A DNA stretch of 64,000 nucleotides from the NCBI GenBank assembly GCA_000310025.1, contig FN649751.1, positions 6,795,966-6,859,965 of the forward strand, written 5' to 3'. This stretch comes from Ectocarpus siliculosus. Taxonomy: Eukaryota; Sar; Phaeophyceae; Ectocarpales; Ectocarpaceae. Under the pieces are notes generated by a model that saw only the letters and a list, made by a program, of their open reading frames with translations, ran no database searches and was not told the DNA's origin. How positions within the stretch are numbered: position 1 is the first letter of the stretch; every line of letters starts with the position of its first letter. The translations under genes were made by a program, and so were the position numbers. Below, piece after piece: positions 25,191 to 36,975 of the stretch.

Positions 25191-28100
25191 TAAGTCAAGC
25201 AAAGGGGTTCAATCGGGCACAGAGTATTTCGCGCCCCACTCGGTCCGCCTCTTCGCGTTTCCTGTCTTCCCTGGCCGTCTCGTCCGCCTGTTGTACCCCT
25301 CCCGCCTCACACAACCATTAATTATCTCAAACTTACCAAACAACTATTTGGTGACAAGGTTTTTTTTTTATTTTTCTTATTATGACACCACGAAACCATC
25401 TCCATCATAGAGTCTGAGACAGATTAGCAATGGATTCATAGCGTCAGAAAAGTACCTGTATGTCTACGATTTCCCAGACAGCATATAGGGACATCTCCCC
25501 TGCGGGTAACAGGCTCAACAAGACAGTTTGGTAGTTGTCTTGTGTGTCTCATATATGTTATGTTGGGTTGCAGATGATATGTGTTAGGTACTGGTCGGGC
25601 GTTTTGTGTGTGGCACCCTTTTAGCCATATGGAATGCAATCTTCCTCGGTTTTCAAACGTATGTTCAATGTGGTACGCGTATGTACCGGGTATTTGGGTC
25701 TGTATATGTGTGTATACATTTCGGGGTATGTGCGGACACACGAGCGTGGTCTCACCATTTTCTTACCTTTTCGTGTAATTTCGTGTAATTTCGTGCTATT
25801 AAATCTGCAAATGTGCAAATGGCACGGGAGAACATTTTTTCGCATTATTTCGGCATTGCCTCCTGACGTGGTCGCCGATAGAGGCATGTGGTTGAGGTTT
25901 CAACACCGACATGTGGGTGTGTGTTAGATGCAGTGGGTATGACCCCCTATCTCACCCGTTTGTAGGCAGAAGGTATGGCTACCTCTCCTACTAGTAGGCA
26001 GCGTGGACCACAGGTAAAGACAGGGTCGATCATTTCATGTATGTTACATCGTCATTTGTATTTGGCATGGGAGGAAAAAGAGAGGTTCTAGCAATTTTGA
26101 CGGTGTATGAGCAGGGGGAGTGGGAAGTAGGTTTTTGCACGTTCGCGTGCCGCAAACACCAGCACAGCCAGTACAAAAAAAAATATGCATACCACGAAAG
26201 AAAGAGGTACAGTAAACGAAGGGAAAAAATCGTACCCCTGGACCTCCACGGACGCTTCGAAGTCCACGAACGCGTCCGCGCGAGTCCAAGGACATGCAGA
26301 CTATGTGCATGGACGCGTCCGCAAAGTTGTCCACGGACATGTCCATCAAATGGCCGAACAATGTATACTGTACATCACCCTTCACCAGGCGGGCGTGGTA
26401 TTTGCACGGCGAAAAACATACCCGAAAATCACCGATCGAACCCTCATTCTACATGTACGTTGTTGTTGGTTAGATACTCAGATTCAGACCTCCAACGTTT
26501 ATTTTGACAGTGTCAGGCTCCACCGCGGGTATGTTGTCTACAGGAATACGTTACATGTTTAGCTTGTTGAGTGAGGAGGAAATCGATTGCCTGACGCCAG
26601 CTAGCTAGGTGAGTGAAACCCCGGCATGTACCCCGGCATGTATGTATGTATGCGTGTATGCACCACTACTGTTGCAGCGCGAATGTGTGCTCTGGATGGA
26701 CACCATCAGTGCTCCCTTGTTCGCAACAACCCGCGAGGAGGACAATCGTATGCATTCAATCTGCACGTATCAACGTATGTAGACTATGTATTGCATGCAC
26801 TCATTCTTGTTGTATAGAGCATACCCTACCAGTTTAGTTTCATGATGCCACTGGAGAAGCGAAATGGACGTGTGTGTGCGAAATTGGTGCGCACAATTAC
26901 TGGTCCATGAGGTTTGAGGTCTGCCATCTGCCTCTCCGAGTACAAGAGTTTCAGACGCTGGCAGGGGACCATCAGCCAGATGGTGGTGCATTGTCGTTGT
27001 GTATCCATCCGCACATACATCATGAAACTGCAAATGGCGCCGTGCGTTTGCCCTGTTTCACACTCTGAGATGTTGAAAAAACTCATGTCCAAGGTACAGA
27101 GTACTGTAGCCTCGTTGAGAGTACGCATTCTGCCCATGTCATGAACCGTCACCGAGTGAATTTCTATACATAACCAAGGTCCCAAGGTCCGCAACGCACA
27201 TCATTTTCAAATCATTGTCAACGCCGGGCGTTGTGTCGATGCATACGTGTCTAATCCAGCTTGTCGGGGCCCTTCCTCGTATGTATGCAGGACGATGTGG
27301 TGGTCAGTCCACACAGTCTACCATATCTCGTCAATATGCGTAATCTCGTACCATAGACTGTGTGCTTTGCAACAATGCGAAGCCGTGTGGGGTAGATGAC
27401 GTGTGAACCATCAGTTTCCGTGTCAGACGACGGGCCGCTGGGCGGTCCGCAGCAGCACAGGCATGCTCGTTGGCGTGGAGGCACGGCTTGGGAACTTGGG
27501 AATCCGTGCGAGAGCCGAACGGATGAAAAATTGCATATGGTCAGAATCAGAATTCTCAACTGAAACATTGTGGCTGGTATTATACTGCGGACTGTTGTTG
27601 TTTGTCCAATCACAACCACGAACATAGCACGAACCTCTCCCAACGGTACTGTGCTTGCAGCTGAGCGCTCTGCTGCTGCCAACGGAAAGCAAGGTGGCCA
27701 AGGAGTGCACGGCAACGCACTCTCCTACCCTCACTCCTCACTCCTCACTCCTCACTCCCCCACTGATTCACTCCAGCTCCACCTTCTTCTTCCACTTAGC
27801 CCCTGCGAGCACCGTCGACGGGAGATACTCTTCAGAAGACACAACATGTGAGGAGGGTAGGACTCTGTGTTTCGATGCCAATGGCAGCCTTGTCAATCAA
27901 GATTCACCGCTGTGTGATCATGTACGTGTAGAACGAAAATTTGAACGCAGTCTTAGGAGAGGATGAGCGGACCCACACAGGCCAGGCCATCTTTCAACCA
28001 AGCCGGATGACTTTCGCACGCTTTCCCCCCCAAACCCAACACAACGCTTCTGTCTACAATATATGGCCCCGATTCGACTTTACCGCAAGGTTTGACCACA

Positions 28101-28739
28101 GCACCAGCCTAGCTATCTATTCCAGTTGGTTGCCTATTGTGTGTACCTTCGACACGTCAGCGTCGGCGTGCACTTTTGGATTTCCTCGGTAACATGCATA
28201 CGGGGATTCTTTTGGGGCAAGACACTGCCTGTATTTCCGCAAGGCAGCACCGTGATATGAATGTGTTGGCGAGGAACCTCATCGTAGGCTCGTTCTGAGT
28301 GCAGGGAAATGACAGCCTCGAACACACAATTACGTAGGTTTCGAAGACGCTCTCTTCGTTTTATGCTGTTTTGGCGTTACTCATGTAGTTTGAAGCCTCC
28401 CTTGCTCCATTGCGAATAAAAAAACACTGCAGAGATTTATCAGCGGGTGACGTGCAGAAACTTCGACCTTTCTTCCCGGAGCCATTCGCCCTTTCGCATG
28501 AGAGCCAAAGACATTGGCCGTGTTGCTCGAACGAAACATGTGTCAGACGCCACCCCCCCCTCTTCTGATGCCCCAGCCATACAAAAATCTCCGTCCCGAA
28601 CAGCCTTGTTTTGTGTAGAGCGTATCTCTTCCGGTTTGGATTTCTGCTGACGATGATAGTGATGATCCCGATCGGTTCCTCTTTGCCGTGGCAGAACATT
28701 ACCAAGACAAGTCGAGTCGACCCGGGAGAGTGCGATACA

Positions 28740-31235
28740 ATGAAGCTTTCGTGGGAATCTGCTCTCCTACTGCCGGTGCTTTTGCTTCCGGTTGTGGTAC
28801 AAGGTGAAAAATTGCGACGTTGGAAAAGCCGTCAGTCATAGATTGGTGGATCAGATACAGTAGGTGCATATCATGCGCACATGAGGAATTTCCGAGAGAT
28901 TCCTTCGCACGGAGCCCACCGCCCCCATAGCTTTTATCGTTTATCTTCCATGGTTGAGCGGCTATAAAGTGGGTGTCGGCATCAGACGCCCAACTCTCTC
29001 CTTCGATTCCCGTATGTAGCACGATGTGTGTTTTTGGACCGCCCACGAAGAATAGTCTAGGGAATGCTACAAGAAACCGTTCGGGGCCACTCGGTTGAGC
29101 GGCCTCGAAACATCGAGCAGCGGTGCTTAATCATAGGTTGAAACATAGGCTTAACTTCACCCAATGTGCATTTCGCCCTTTTATTGAACTCACAACATGG
29201 GTTCGATACATGCAGAACAAGTAAACCGACAATGACTGGAAAGCATCATAATCGCCCCCCGGTGTATGAGTGTTGACAAAGAATATCTACAACTGCGATA
29301 ACTGTCTCACGAAAACTTGAGCGCGCAGCGTAAAGTAACGCAGGGAGTTGATGTTTCACGCAGATTTTCGATTCAACCCGCGCGGCTGGGTTGTTCGTTG
29401 ACGGTCTGTTCATGAAGTTAAACTTCGTTCCGTTACCTCTCCTTATATGAATGCAGGCGATACATGCACCAACGGCATCGAAGGCATCGACGGCAACGGC
29501 GTGGTGTGTTGTCCGCTGGGCTGCGGGCGGTGTGCCGGGGAAGGGTGCACTGCATTTGGCTCTGAGAACGGCCTCGGCGCCGATTCGTGCTGCGGCAATG
29601 CAATCAAGGCTTCCGGGAGACTGTGCAGCGAAACCGGATCAGCCCCGTGCATTATCGACGAAGAAGGTCAGCGACGGTAAACACAAGACTAGACTTCAGC
29701 CCACCAGTAGACACCACCCATCCAAGATATTTCGCGCATCATACCCGTTCAATGATCAACAATCGAAAGCGGGAGCCTGGTACGTCGTATCATCGCTCTG
29801 TCCGTTCGTTGCGAACGTTTGGGTAATGGCGCTGGCGTCGCTGGAATTTGAATGCCAGACACCGGTGCAGCGCATTGGGGAACCTCTGCATTAGGGGACC
29901 TCAAGCTAAAATTGCCAGGGGAACCCCACACAAACAGGGATACGATATCGTATCCCAAATGCCACTGCACTAGGGAACCTCTGCATTAGAGAACCTCAAC
30001 CTCAAATTGCCAGGGGAATCCCACACAAATGGGGATACGATTTGGTAGTCAACAGCCTAATGTAGAGGTTCCCTAATGCACTGCACCGGCTCGCCGTGGG
30101 TGAGTATGCTAACTACTGTAGTTTTGTCATGTTTCCCTTTGTCTCCACAAAATGTGCAGGGCCCTCGCCGACGCCCAGCTACAGTGGCGGACAATATGGA
30201 GAAGAGTATAGCGGAGAAGGAACATACTACGGTCACACGACGGCAGGCATGTGCTCTTTCTTCGACGATGTCCCGGAAATGTACGACGGCATGATTCCAG
30301 GTGTGTATGCATCCTTTCTGTTTCATTTTTTTTTTTATCGAAACAACAGTAAAGCGTGTCAAGACGAGCGAGCATGTCCGGCTTTCGTTAGACTAGCAAA
30401 CCTCTTCTCAACATCTTTGGCTGCCTTATTCGTATTCGTCGCCGGACTGAATATGTTGTGTCCCTTCGTTCTTCCATTCTTACCCCTCCTGCCCCCTGCC
30501 TTCCCCAAACGAAAATTATTCTGTTGTGCATTTGTGTTCCAGTCGCCCTCAACGCGGAGCAGTACGGCGATTCGCTGATGTGTGGCGCATGCGTCGAGGG
30601 GACCGCCAGCGGCAGCGGCTCCGGCAACAACCCGATCCCATCCACGTTTAAGGCCTTCATCACGGACAAGTAAGCGAGAAGAGGGCACGAACAACTACTT
30701 GTAACTGTAGCGAGCCGTCGTTTGTTTCTCCAGCAAACACCATGGCTGGTGATGGCGCGTGCCCTGTGTTGCACTTTTCGGTCTTCCCTCTTGGAATGTT
30801 GCTACAACAGAAAACATGAAACCCACCCAGAAACTAGGGATGGACCTGTCTTCCGCCCAAGTAGACAAGAGAGATTGATTGATTGTTCCTCCCTCCACTC
30901 TCTGGCCCTGCTTCAGATGCCCCGAGTGCCAGAAGGGAGACCTCGACTTCTCCATGTCCGGCGACGGGAGGTGGGACATCGAGTGGAAGTTCGTCGCGTG
31001 CCCGGGAGAGGAAACGTCCTTCGTGTCTCCTTCCGCTAACCCTTACTACTGGAAGGTGCAGCCACGCGGTACCACGACCCCGGTGGTGAGCCTCACTGTT
31101 GACGGGCAGTCGGCCATGAGGACCACGGACAACCACTTCGAGGTACACAACGACGGGGCCGCGTGGTCGGGCGCGCAGACGGTGGTGACGACGACCGTGT
31201 CAGGCGTCACGGAGACCGCAGAAGTGTCAGTTTAA
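28740..31235 (+). CDS. Secreted expansin-like protein with N-terminal Cys-rich module
   Basis: Predicted non-enzymatic wall-loosening protein of the expansin/EXLX type. Exons: 28740-28803, 29457-29666, 30160-30300, 30543-30669, 30917-31235 (TAA); about 286 residues with all phases closing. Order: hydrophobic signal peptide (1-21); Cys-rich module (about 23-91) of the same kind as in the epimerase at 13773-20486; short Ser/Tyr/Gly linker; double-psi beta-barrel (about 107-205) with GTYYG, MCSF, VALN, GDSLMCGACVEG, AFITDKCPECQKGDLDFS and IEWKFVACP; then a C-terminal beta domain (about 206-286) with SANPYYWKVQPR and PVVSLTVDG, as in bacterial and fungal expansins. The segment between GDLDFS and WDIEWKF is shorter than usual. 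Intron 2 hosts a small inverted-repeat element. Confidence 0.9.
29862..30089. mobile_element. Small inverted-repeat element in an expansin intron
   Basis: The ends are inverted repeats of about 34 bp (CCGGTGCAGCGCATTGGGGA... and its complement with a few changes). Inside, a ~70-bp unit (ACCTCTGCATTAG ... ATTGCCAGGGGAA ... GGGATACGAT) is present twice, at about 29878-29948 and 29972-30043. No ORF and no clear target duplication. Confidence 0.7.
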
Positions 31236-34148
31236 CGAGTAACAAGGTGGATGATTTTGCTGAGTAGGTCTAGGCAACACGCCGTGGGTTTAGTAGCCCC
31301 ACGAGGAGAATGATGTCGGGTTTTCGTTGTGTTTCGAGGTACCCGTGTGAGCATACATGGATTTTTGTCGTAAACGGTTTAAAAGGAGTCAAAGGGCTCC
31401 AGTTGCACGAAACGTTAGCTTAGGTGGAGTACGAGGGGCTAGATAAAATGAAGAGGGGGGCAAAACGATTTATTGTTGTGTATTAGGTCTTTGTTTTAAT
31501 CATGTCACTAACATGGGTTTATCCTTCTGGATAGTCGCTGGTTGTTGTTGATGCGAACAGCCCTAGACGGGTAGGTGCTTTCTCTAGGACTTGTTCATCA
31601 TGAGGGCTAAACTGTGTTCGGGCGTACGCGCTCTACACTCTTTTTACTGCCCATCACGTCCCTCTCGGTGCTCTTCACCGGCCAGTGAGGTCGCGTGGGT
31701 AGGATGGTCGTTTTCTGGTTGTCGTTGTTCTTGTTGCAGTCAATGAATTACTCTCTTGTTCTGGCCTCAGCTTGTTTAATTCGGAGGAAGGGACGACCGA
31801 CCTGAAGCTGGATTTTGGATATTCTTGTGTAACCACACTATGTTCCGTGGCGTTCATGGTTTGCCCATTTTACCGTTAGTGGAGCTCGTCGACTCCCCGG
31901 TGCTTTCTGTAGGTAGGTTGTTGCCAGCAGCGATGATTTGAGTCCGCCGTACCAATGCGTTAGGATAGTGCTTGCAACAATAATTTGTAGGGTGTGTTGA
32001 ACATGGCATCTCGCCTAGAGAACTTTCGAAAGGGTTCTTGTATATAAATATCGGAGGTGGGAAATAGCAAGGAATTGATCTAGAAGGGGCCTACAACGCC
32101 GTCGGGATGGAACATGGTTTCACCAAGTCGTGAGAGGTTGGCCTGTCTCTTCCTGTCTTGTGTGTGTTTCTGGCATGCATGCATGCCAACCTGTTGTGCC
32201 GACTGGTGACTACCCCTTTCAAAGTGTGAGGCTGCTCCATAAGTGCGAGGCTTCTCCATGTTGGTCTGGTTGTCGATCTTATGCCGTAATACATCTAGCT
32301 CGATTTTGGGGAGGCTTACCGAGGTAGGCACAGGAAGATTGGAATTATTTACACACCAATGGAGAAAGTATCACACCAATTTTGGATAGCGTTTGTACCG
32401 GGTCCCTGTATTCCCAGTGAAGGTTTTATAGTTTCTGCAGTTTCCTTTGCGCAAGGTTGCAACTCCGGTACCTCATTCATATGTTATAGATGTTGTTTCT
32501 TTGTACTCTCGGGTGTTCTAGTTCGCTTTCTTAGCCAAGGCTTAAGTTGGCCAATACACGCTTTGTGGCCTCATGGACCCCAGTTTCATGCAAACGATGA
32601 TTTTGTTGCTCTGGATGCTGAAACATTTCTGTGTGTGATTTCGTTGGCTGTTGACCCCGGGGGGGTGTAGGTGAGTACAGAAGTGCGTATGCTGAGCCTG
32701 CTGACAATGTGGAGTTATTGCGACGTGCTTTCGTAAATGATTGTAGTTTTTTAGTTCGGAATGCGTTGTATATACAGCCAAGATCGAGATATTTTCAACA
32801 AAACAGGATGATGTCATGTTGATGACTGGCGATTCTGGTGATTCTGGAAATATCCCAGACAATGCTTCTGCTTCATGACGGCTCATCCCCATCGAGACTA
32901 GTGCGCGCGTGGAGCTGTGGGCACTAAAGGTGCAGCCCATTTAACGTTTGGAAGGAATGATACCACCAACTGCCAAGCACAAGACGTTTGTAGCTCCTCA
33001 ATCGAGCCAGCCGGGTGGACGGGGTGGATGCACTGACGATTCATTCTCTCGTAACAGGCTTTGATGCTTGCGAAAGGTTACCAGATCTTACCTCTGCCCC
33101 CATACCCCTCCCGCACCTTTTCTCATCATGTGCCATGCGCTTTTCACCAAACAAACATGTACCCCAAACTGCGACAAACCCTCTTACGCGGGGAGCACGA
33201 CTCAAATAGGATATGTTGCCAAACAAACTATTGTGCAAGAGTTTAGGGGGGCTCTCCGCTCGATGTTTGGGCCCGGGGTCGTTCTGTGGTGGGGGAGAGC
33301 CGGAGGCCGCGCGGAACGTGTTCCGAGATCGAAGAGTACAGAGTACATTGTAAACGCAGTCAGCGCTACACTATTTGACAAGTGTAATATGCTTCCATGG
33401 AGAAAGTCGAAATTGACTTCCATCGAATATGTTCGTCTGTTTCGGGTTCCATATTCCATGATGCTTCCATGATGGAAGCGGTAAACACATGTTCCATGGA
33501 AGTTTATCCGCTTCCTCCTAGAAGTTGATACACTTCCATGGAAGTACCCGATATCAACCGCTCGTTGCTTCCATGGAAGTCGCATTTCGGACTTTCACAG
33601 AAGCGCGACGAGGTTCCATGGAAGGAAGTAGCACTTCTACTTCCTCCATGGAAGCTCGTCGCTCGACAGAGTCTCTGCCACTTCCATTTAATCACGAACA
33701 CTACCATGAGCGCAACTTTGAAGACGGAAGGAAGTGGATGACAGAGGTCGAACCGACTCCGTGGAAGAACCGAAACTTCCATGAAAGCAACATCCGCGGA
33801 GGAAGCGTTTGGACATGTGGTCGTGCCAGCTTCCTAACCCTAACCCGAGCACCCTACCCCCTAACCCTGATCCCGAAGGGGACTTCCACGGAAGCTAACC
33901 CGAGGCTGAGAACTTCCATGGAAGCTACCCTAAAGCCTGTTTTGAATAGCTTCCATGGAAGCCAAAGGTTCGACCTCCATGGAAGTTATTACACTTCTTC
34001 CATGGGATTTACATTGGACTTCCGTGGAAGCTGACTTCTATGGAAGTGGCACGTCCACGACTCATATCTTCAGTTCCATTGAAGTGAATACCTTATCCAA
34101 CTTCCTTCCATGGAGGAAGCGGCACTTTTGTCTAATAATGGTGTGAAG
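31236..34148. other. Intergenic region, no gene seen
   Basis: Between the expansin stop and 33390 there are only short frames without splice context. The right part holds a palindrome cluster, listed separately. Confidence 0.5.
33391..34115. repeat. Cluster of TTCCATGGAA palindromes
   Basis: Six perfect TTCCATGGAA palindromes start at 33492, 33534, 33569, 33614, 33914 and 33951. Another dozen one-change variants (CTCCATGGAAG, CTTCCACGGAAG, CTTCTATGGAAG and similar) fill the same ~720 bp. CCATGG alone occurs about eleven times. Spacing is irregular and the sequence between units is not conserved, so this is not a plain tandem satellite. A telomere-like CCTAACCCTAACCC stretch sits inside at about 33836-33872. 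Confidence 0.8.
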
Positions 34149-34298
34149 GTACCTCGCGCATTCGAACGGCAGCTACGACGCCGCGGGAGAGACGACGGGA
34201 CGGACGTCGTTCTCGCCACCGTCGCAGCGTCGGCGTTGTACTCTGCCCTCCCGTCGACGGTAGGGCTCCTGGACGACGGCTTCGAAATCATGGCCTGG
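34149..34298 (+). other. Putative coding exon, unassigned
   Basis: A 50-codon open stretch (VPRAFERQLRR ... FEIMAW) has GC-rich third positions, an AG acceptor and a GTGCGT donor in phase 0-0. No family recognised. It could be a 5' exon of the peroxidase/DOMON gene downstream or belong to a separate gene. Confidence 0.35.
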
Positions 34299-34750
34299 GT
34301 GCGTCCGTGCTGGCACAGTTTTTGTCTTGAGGCCGCAGATACCACAAACACACCATTTCATCCTCACAGCTGTAGACGGTTATTAATCTCGACCGGTTTT
34401 GCTCCGCCTCACACACGAAGCAATGGAGAAGCAGTTTATACGGCATACCAAACCTGCCATGCATACACTTGGCTGCTGAAGCCGCTGCGATGGCTGGGGG
34501 TACCGAGGTCCTTGATTTTCTATCGAGGCGAGGTTAGAAAGCGAAACAATCTTGCGCGCCTTTGGATTGAAAACCGTGGAGAACGGAGACGCGCAATGGA
34601 AAAAACCAAATGTTTTCAGATTGGAACTTTATGCTCGACCTTCAAATGTCGCATTCGATCTACGATTCGCTGACCAGAGCTCCGATAGTTAAATGAGAGA
34701 GAGTCGAGGCATGGGCGATTTGTCGTCGAAACTACAGCGTGGGCGTGCAG

Positions 34751-34992
34751 TGGGGATACGGTTCATCGATCCGCGATGTCATTCCCAACCCCCCCCTCCC
34801 GAGTCGTCTGTGCACTGCGAACGCGGATCTTGCCGGGATCGTGACACGAATCGGCGGGATAGCGCCCATCATCAGGGGAGCCTCCTACGCACGCGCTCGT
34901 GGCATTGAAGCCCCGCTTGTCGCCGAGGTTTCGGTGTCATCGCCTCTGTTCAACTCCTCCGTCGAGGTCATCCCAGAGGGGGCGCGATCATG
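34751..34992 (+). other. Putative coding exon, unassigned
   Basis: The open stretch reads WGYGSSIRDVIPNPPLPS ... GIEAPLVAEVSVSSPLFNSS ... EVIPEGARS, with an AG acceptor at phase 0 and a GTGAGC donor at phase 2. Codon use is coding-like. It lies just before a dispersed repeat. Its end phase does not fit the exon at 35887, so an intermediate exon or a different gene would be required. Confidence 0.35.
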
Positions 34993-35021
34993 GTGAGCGT
35001 GACGAGGCGGGGAGGGGAGGG

Positions 35022-35330
35022 TGTACTCATAGTCGTGCATGCCGTAGTCGTTGGACCATTGACCTCGCATTCCTACAAAGCCGGAACGGAGCACGCCGGG
35101 TTCTCACCGGGCCAGGCTCTCACATCACCAAGCACGAAGCGCCGTGAGGTATTCGGCGAGTCGCGTGAAGGGTGCGCTGCATCCTGCTACGGGTGTTCGG
35201 CATCTTATGCTTACTTCCTTGCGTACGGATGACAGCTGCGTATGGCTTAATTTATTTTCTGGTGCTGTAGTTTCCAAGACAGTTGTAAGAACTTTGTAAC
35301 TGCCTCGAGAGTGCTTGACCATTTTGGCAC
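35022..35330 (+). repeat. Dispersed repeat, composite copy
   Basis: 35022-35165 is the inverted copy of 22845-22995, and 35205-35310 is the direct copy of the window's first ~110 bases. Together they suggest an element at least 300 bp long, seen here in its fullest form. No terminal repeats or ORF were recognised. Confidence 0.7.
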
Positions 35331-35886
35331 AACGTGGTGCGATCATCCCCCTTGCGCGGAGTGAGGGTTCTCCGCCCCGCACAACATGATCTTCTCGACC
35401 ACCATTACTCTCGCCTAATGAAATCGGAATCTCCTAACTTCTTTGGCTGTGGCAAAACATGGAAGCGATGTTGATTCTACGTCGTCGTTTTTTCTTGGAA
35501 GGCGGGCTACGTAGCCCTTCAGAGTGTGTGAGGACCGCGGTATTCGCCGTGACCGGGTGGGAGCGTCATGTCATGCCGACGGGTTTGGATTGTACAAGCC
35601 CGAGCAAACGTGCGCTGGTTGGGCCGGTCGTGAAGTTGGGAGACAGGTTTCACCAACATTGGACAAAGTTCGAGGGGTGGTGAAAAACACGTATTTCCCC
35701 TGCGATACAATCCACTGGTAGCCGAACAGCTCTCTTGCGCGCGCTGCCGTATCTCATCCTCTCTTCGACAGCGTCATTTGGTTTTCTCCTCGGGTCCGAT
35801 GCCGCCCCGCCCCGTCCTCACCGTTCGGTATTCCCCTCCTCCACGTCAAGCTCCCCTTTCGAACCTCTCGTGCTCGCCCCGTCAAG

Positions 35887-36975
35887 GTGTCCCGTCGTAC
35901 AACGACGCCCGCCGAGAAGAATACGGGCTGTCGCGGTTCGACACCTTCGCCGAGATCACGTCGGACACGACGGTGCAGGCAACGCTCCGGGTGGCCTGCG
36001 GCAACGACGTTGACCTGCTGGACGCCTACACGGGGGCGCTGGCGGAGACGGAAGAAGGGATCGGCCTGTTCGCGGATACCCTGCTGCGGGCAAAAGAAAG
36101 AGTGTTAGTCGACCGAGCAGGACGAGTCTTTTTTGTCGCTGCTTGCTTGCAAGGAGAAGGGGTAGCGTCCCGGATCGGTGGTGTCTCGCGTATTGTGTCA
36201 ACGTCAATCGCGCGATAGTACCTTCGACATTTGAGAGTTTGGCGTCATACTTTTTTGTGAGGGGACTCCCTGCTATTCTGTCTCTTGAAACTATCACCCC
36301 TTATTGCCCTATCAAAGAATGTCGGGTGTAGGTTGTCACCTGCAAATGACGTATCGTTTCGGGTGCTGTTTGGTAGCCCAGCATTGGTGCTGCAGATGGC
36401 GTAACTCGTTGGAGTTTCCCTCGTCTTGATCGGAAATATACGAAGGCTACCCAACCCAGTGTGAAACATGCTTGCACTTTTGTTGTGCGCACCCTCGGCC
36501 ACGTTTCGAGCGCGCGCGAGAGAGAGAGAGAAAGAGGGAAAGAGAATGAGGCTATCTCCATGGTCTTGGATTTCTTGCGGCATGATGCAGGCGAGGTGTA
36601 CCCACATGCACGCGCTCGTCGCGCCCCACGCAAGCTTCTCCCGTGTCCGACGGCGGCCAAGGAGCTCTCCCCTCCTTGCCCTCGCTCTTCTGATCCCAGC
36701 TTCATTTCCTCCTCGCTCGCCGTACCCCCCCCGCCCCCTCTCGCTTATATGTGGATGGTGTTTCTGGAGCAGCTGTACTGAGCCATCGTGGGAGACCGGC
36801 ATCACCACTCCCACTCCACCCAGAACGAGGACCCCGCGCTGTGGACTCTCACTGACCTCATCCTCAATAACTCGAGGGTGGCATCCATTCCGCTCGACTA
36901 GTTGTCCGCCCCCGATATGGTGACGTCATCCAACTGCTCCTCCACCGAGATCAACGAAGTGACGTTCGCAGAAGG
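35887..36975 (+). pseudogene. C-terminal fragment of animal-type haem peroxidase with two in-frame stops
   Basis: GVPSYNDARREEYGL, DTFAEITSD and DLLDAYTGALAE match the conserved C-terminal region of animal haem peroxidases (the stretch after R-x-R-D-H-G, then the G-G-L-A-E motif). The second exon contains TGA at 36779-36781 and TAG at 36899-36901, each followed by sequence that still reads as the family (AIVGDRHHHSHSTQ; LSAPDMVTSSNCSS). The distal-His and HNR regions that bind and activate haem were not found upstream, so no catalysis is expected from this part. The exon end joins the DOMON exon in frame (FAE-G-YMLAWNQ). Confidence 0.55.

Larger units (their letters stand above)
20487..28739. 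other. Repeat-rich intergenic region, no gene seen
   Basis: No spliceable coding exon was recognised on either strand. Contents: a short tandem repeat (20996-21056), a MITE (21618-22170), a dispersed repeat (22845-22995), a GA run and assembly gap (23148-23476), a GGA-rich tract (23640-23775), a small inverted repeat (24976-25190) and TGTATG-rich sequence near 26640. Long ORFs across 23070-24020 are artefacts of N and of simple sequence. Confidence 0.55.

Noticed and set aside
33836-33872. Internal telomere repeat tract
   Set aside because: Only two to three CCCTAA-like units are present, interrupted. Too short to call a telomeric tract, so it is noted only as part of the palindrome cluster.
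34705-34750. DLSSKLQRGR as the R-x-R-D-H-G region preceding the peroxidase fragment
   Set aside because: The essential Asp-His-Gly is absent and the frame and phase do not lead into the exon at 35887, so the resemblance is probably chance.
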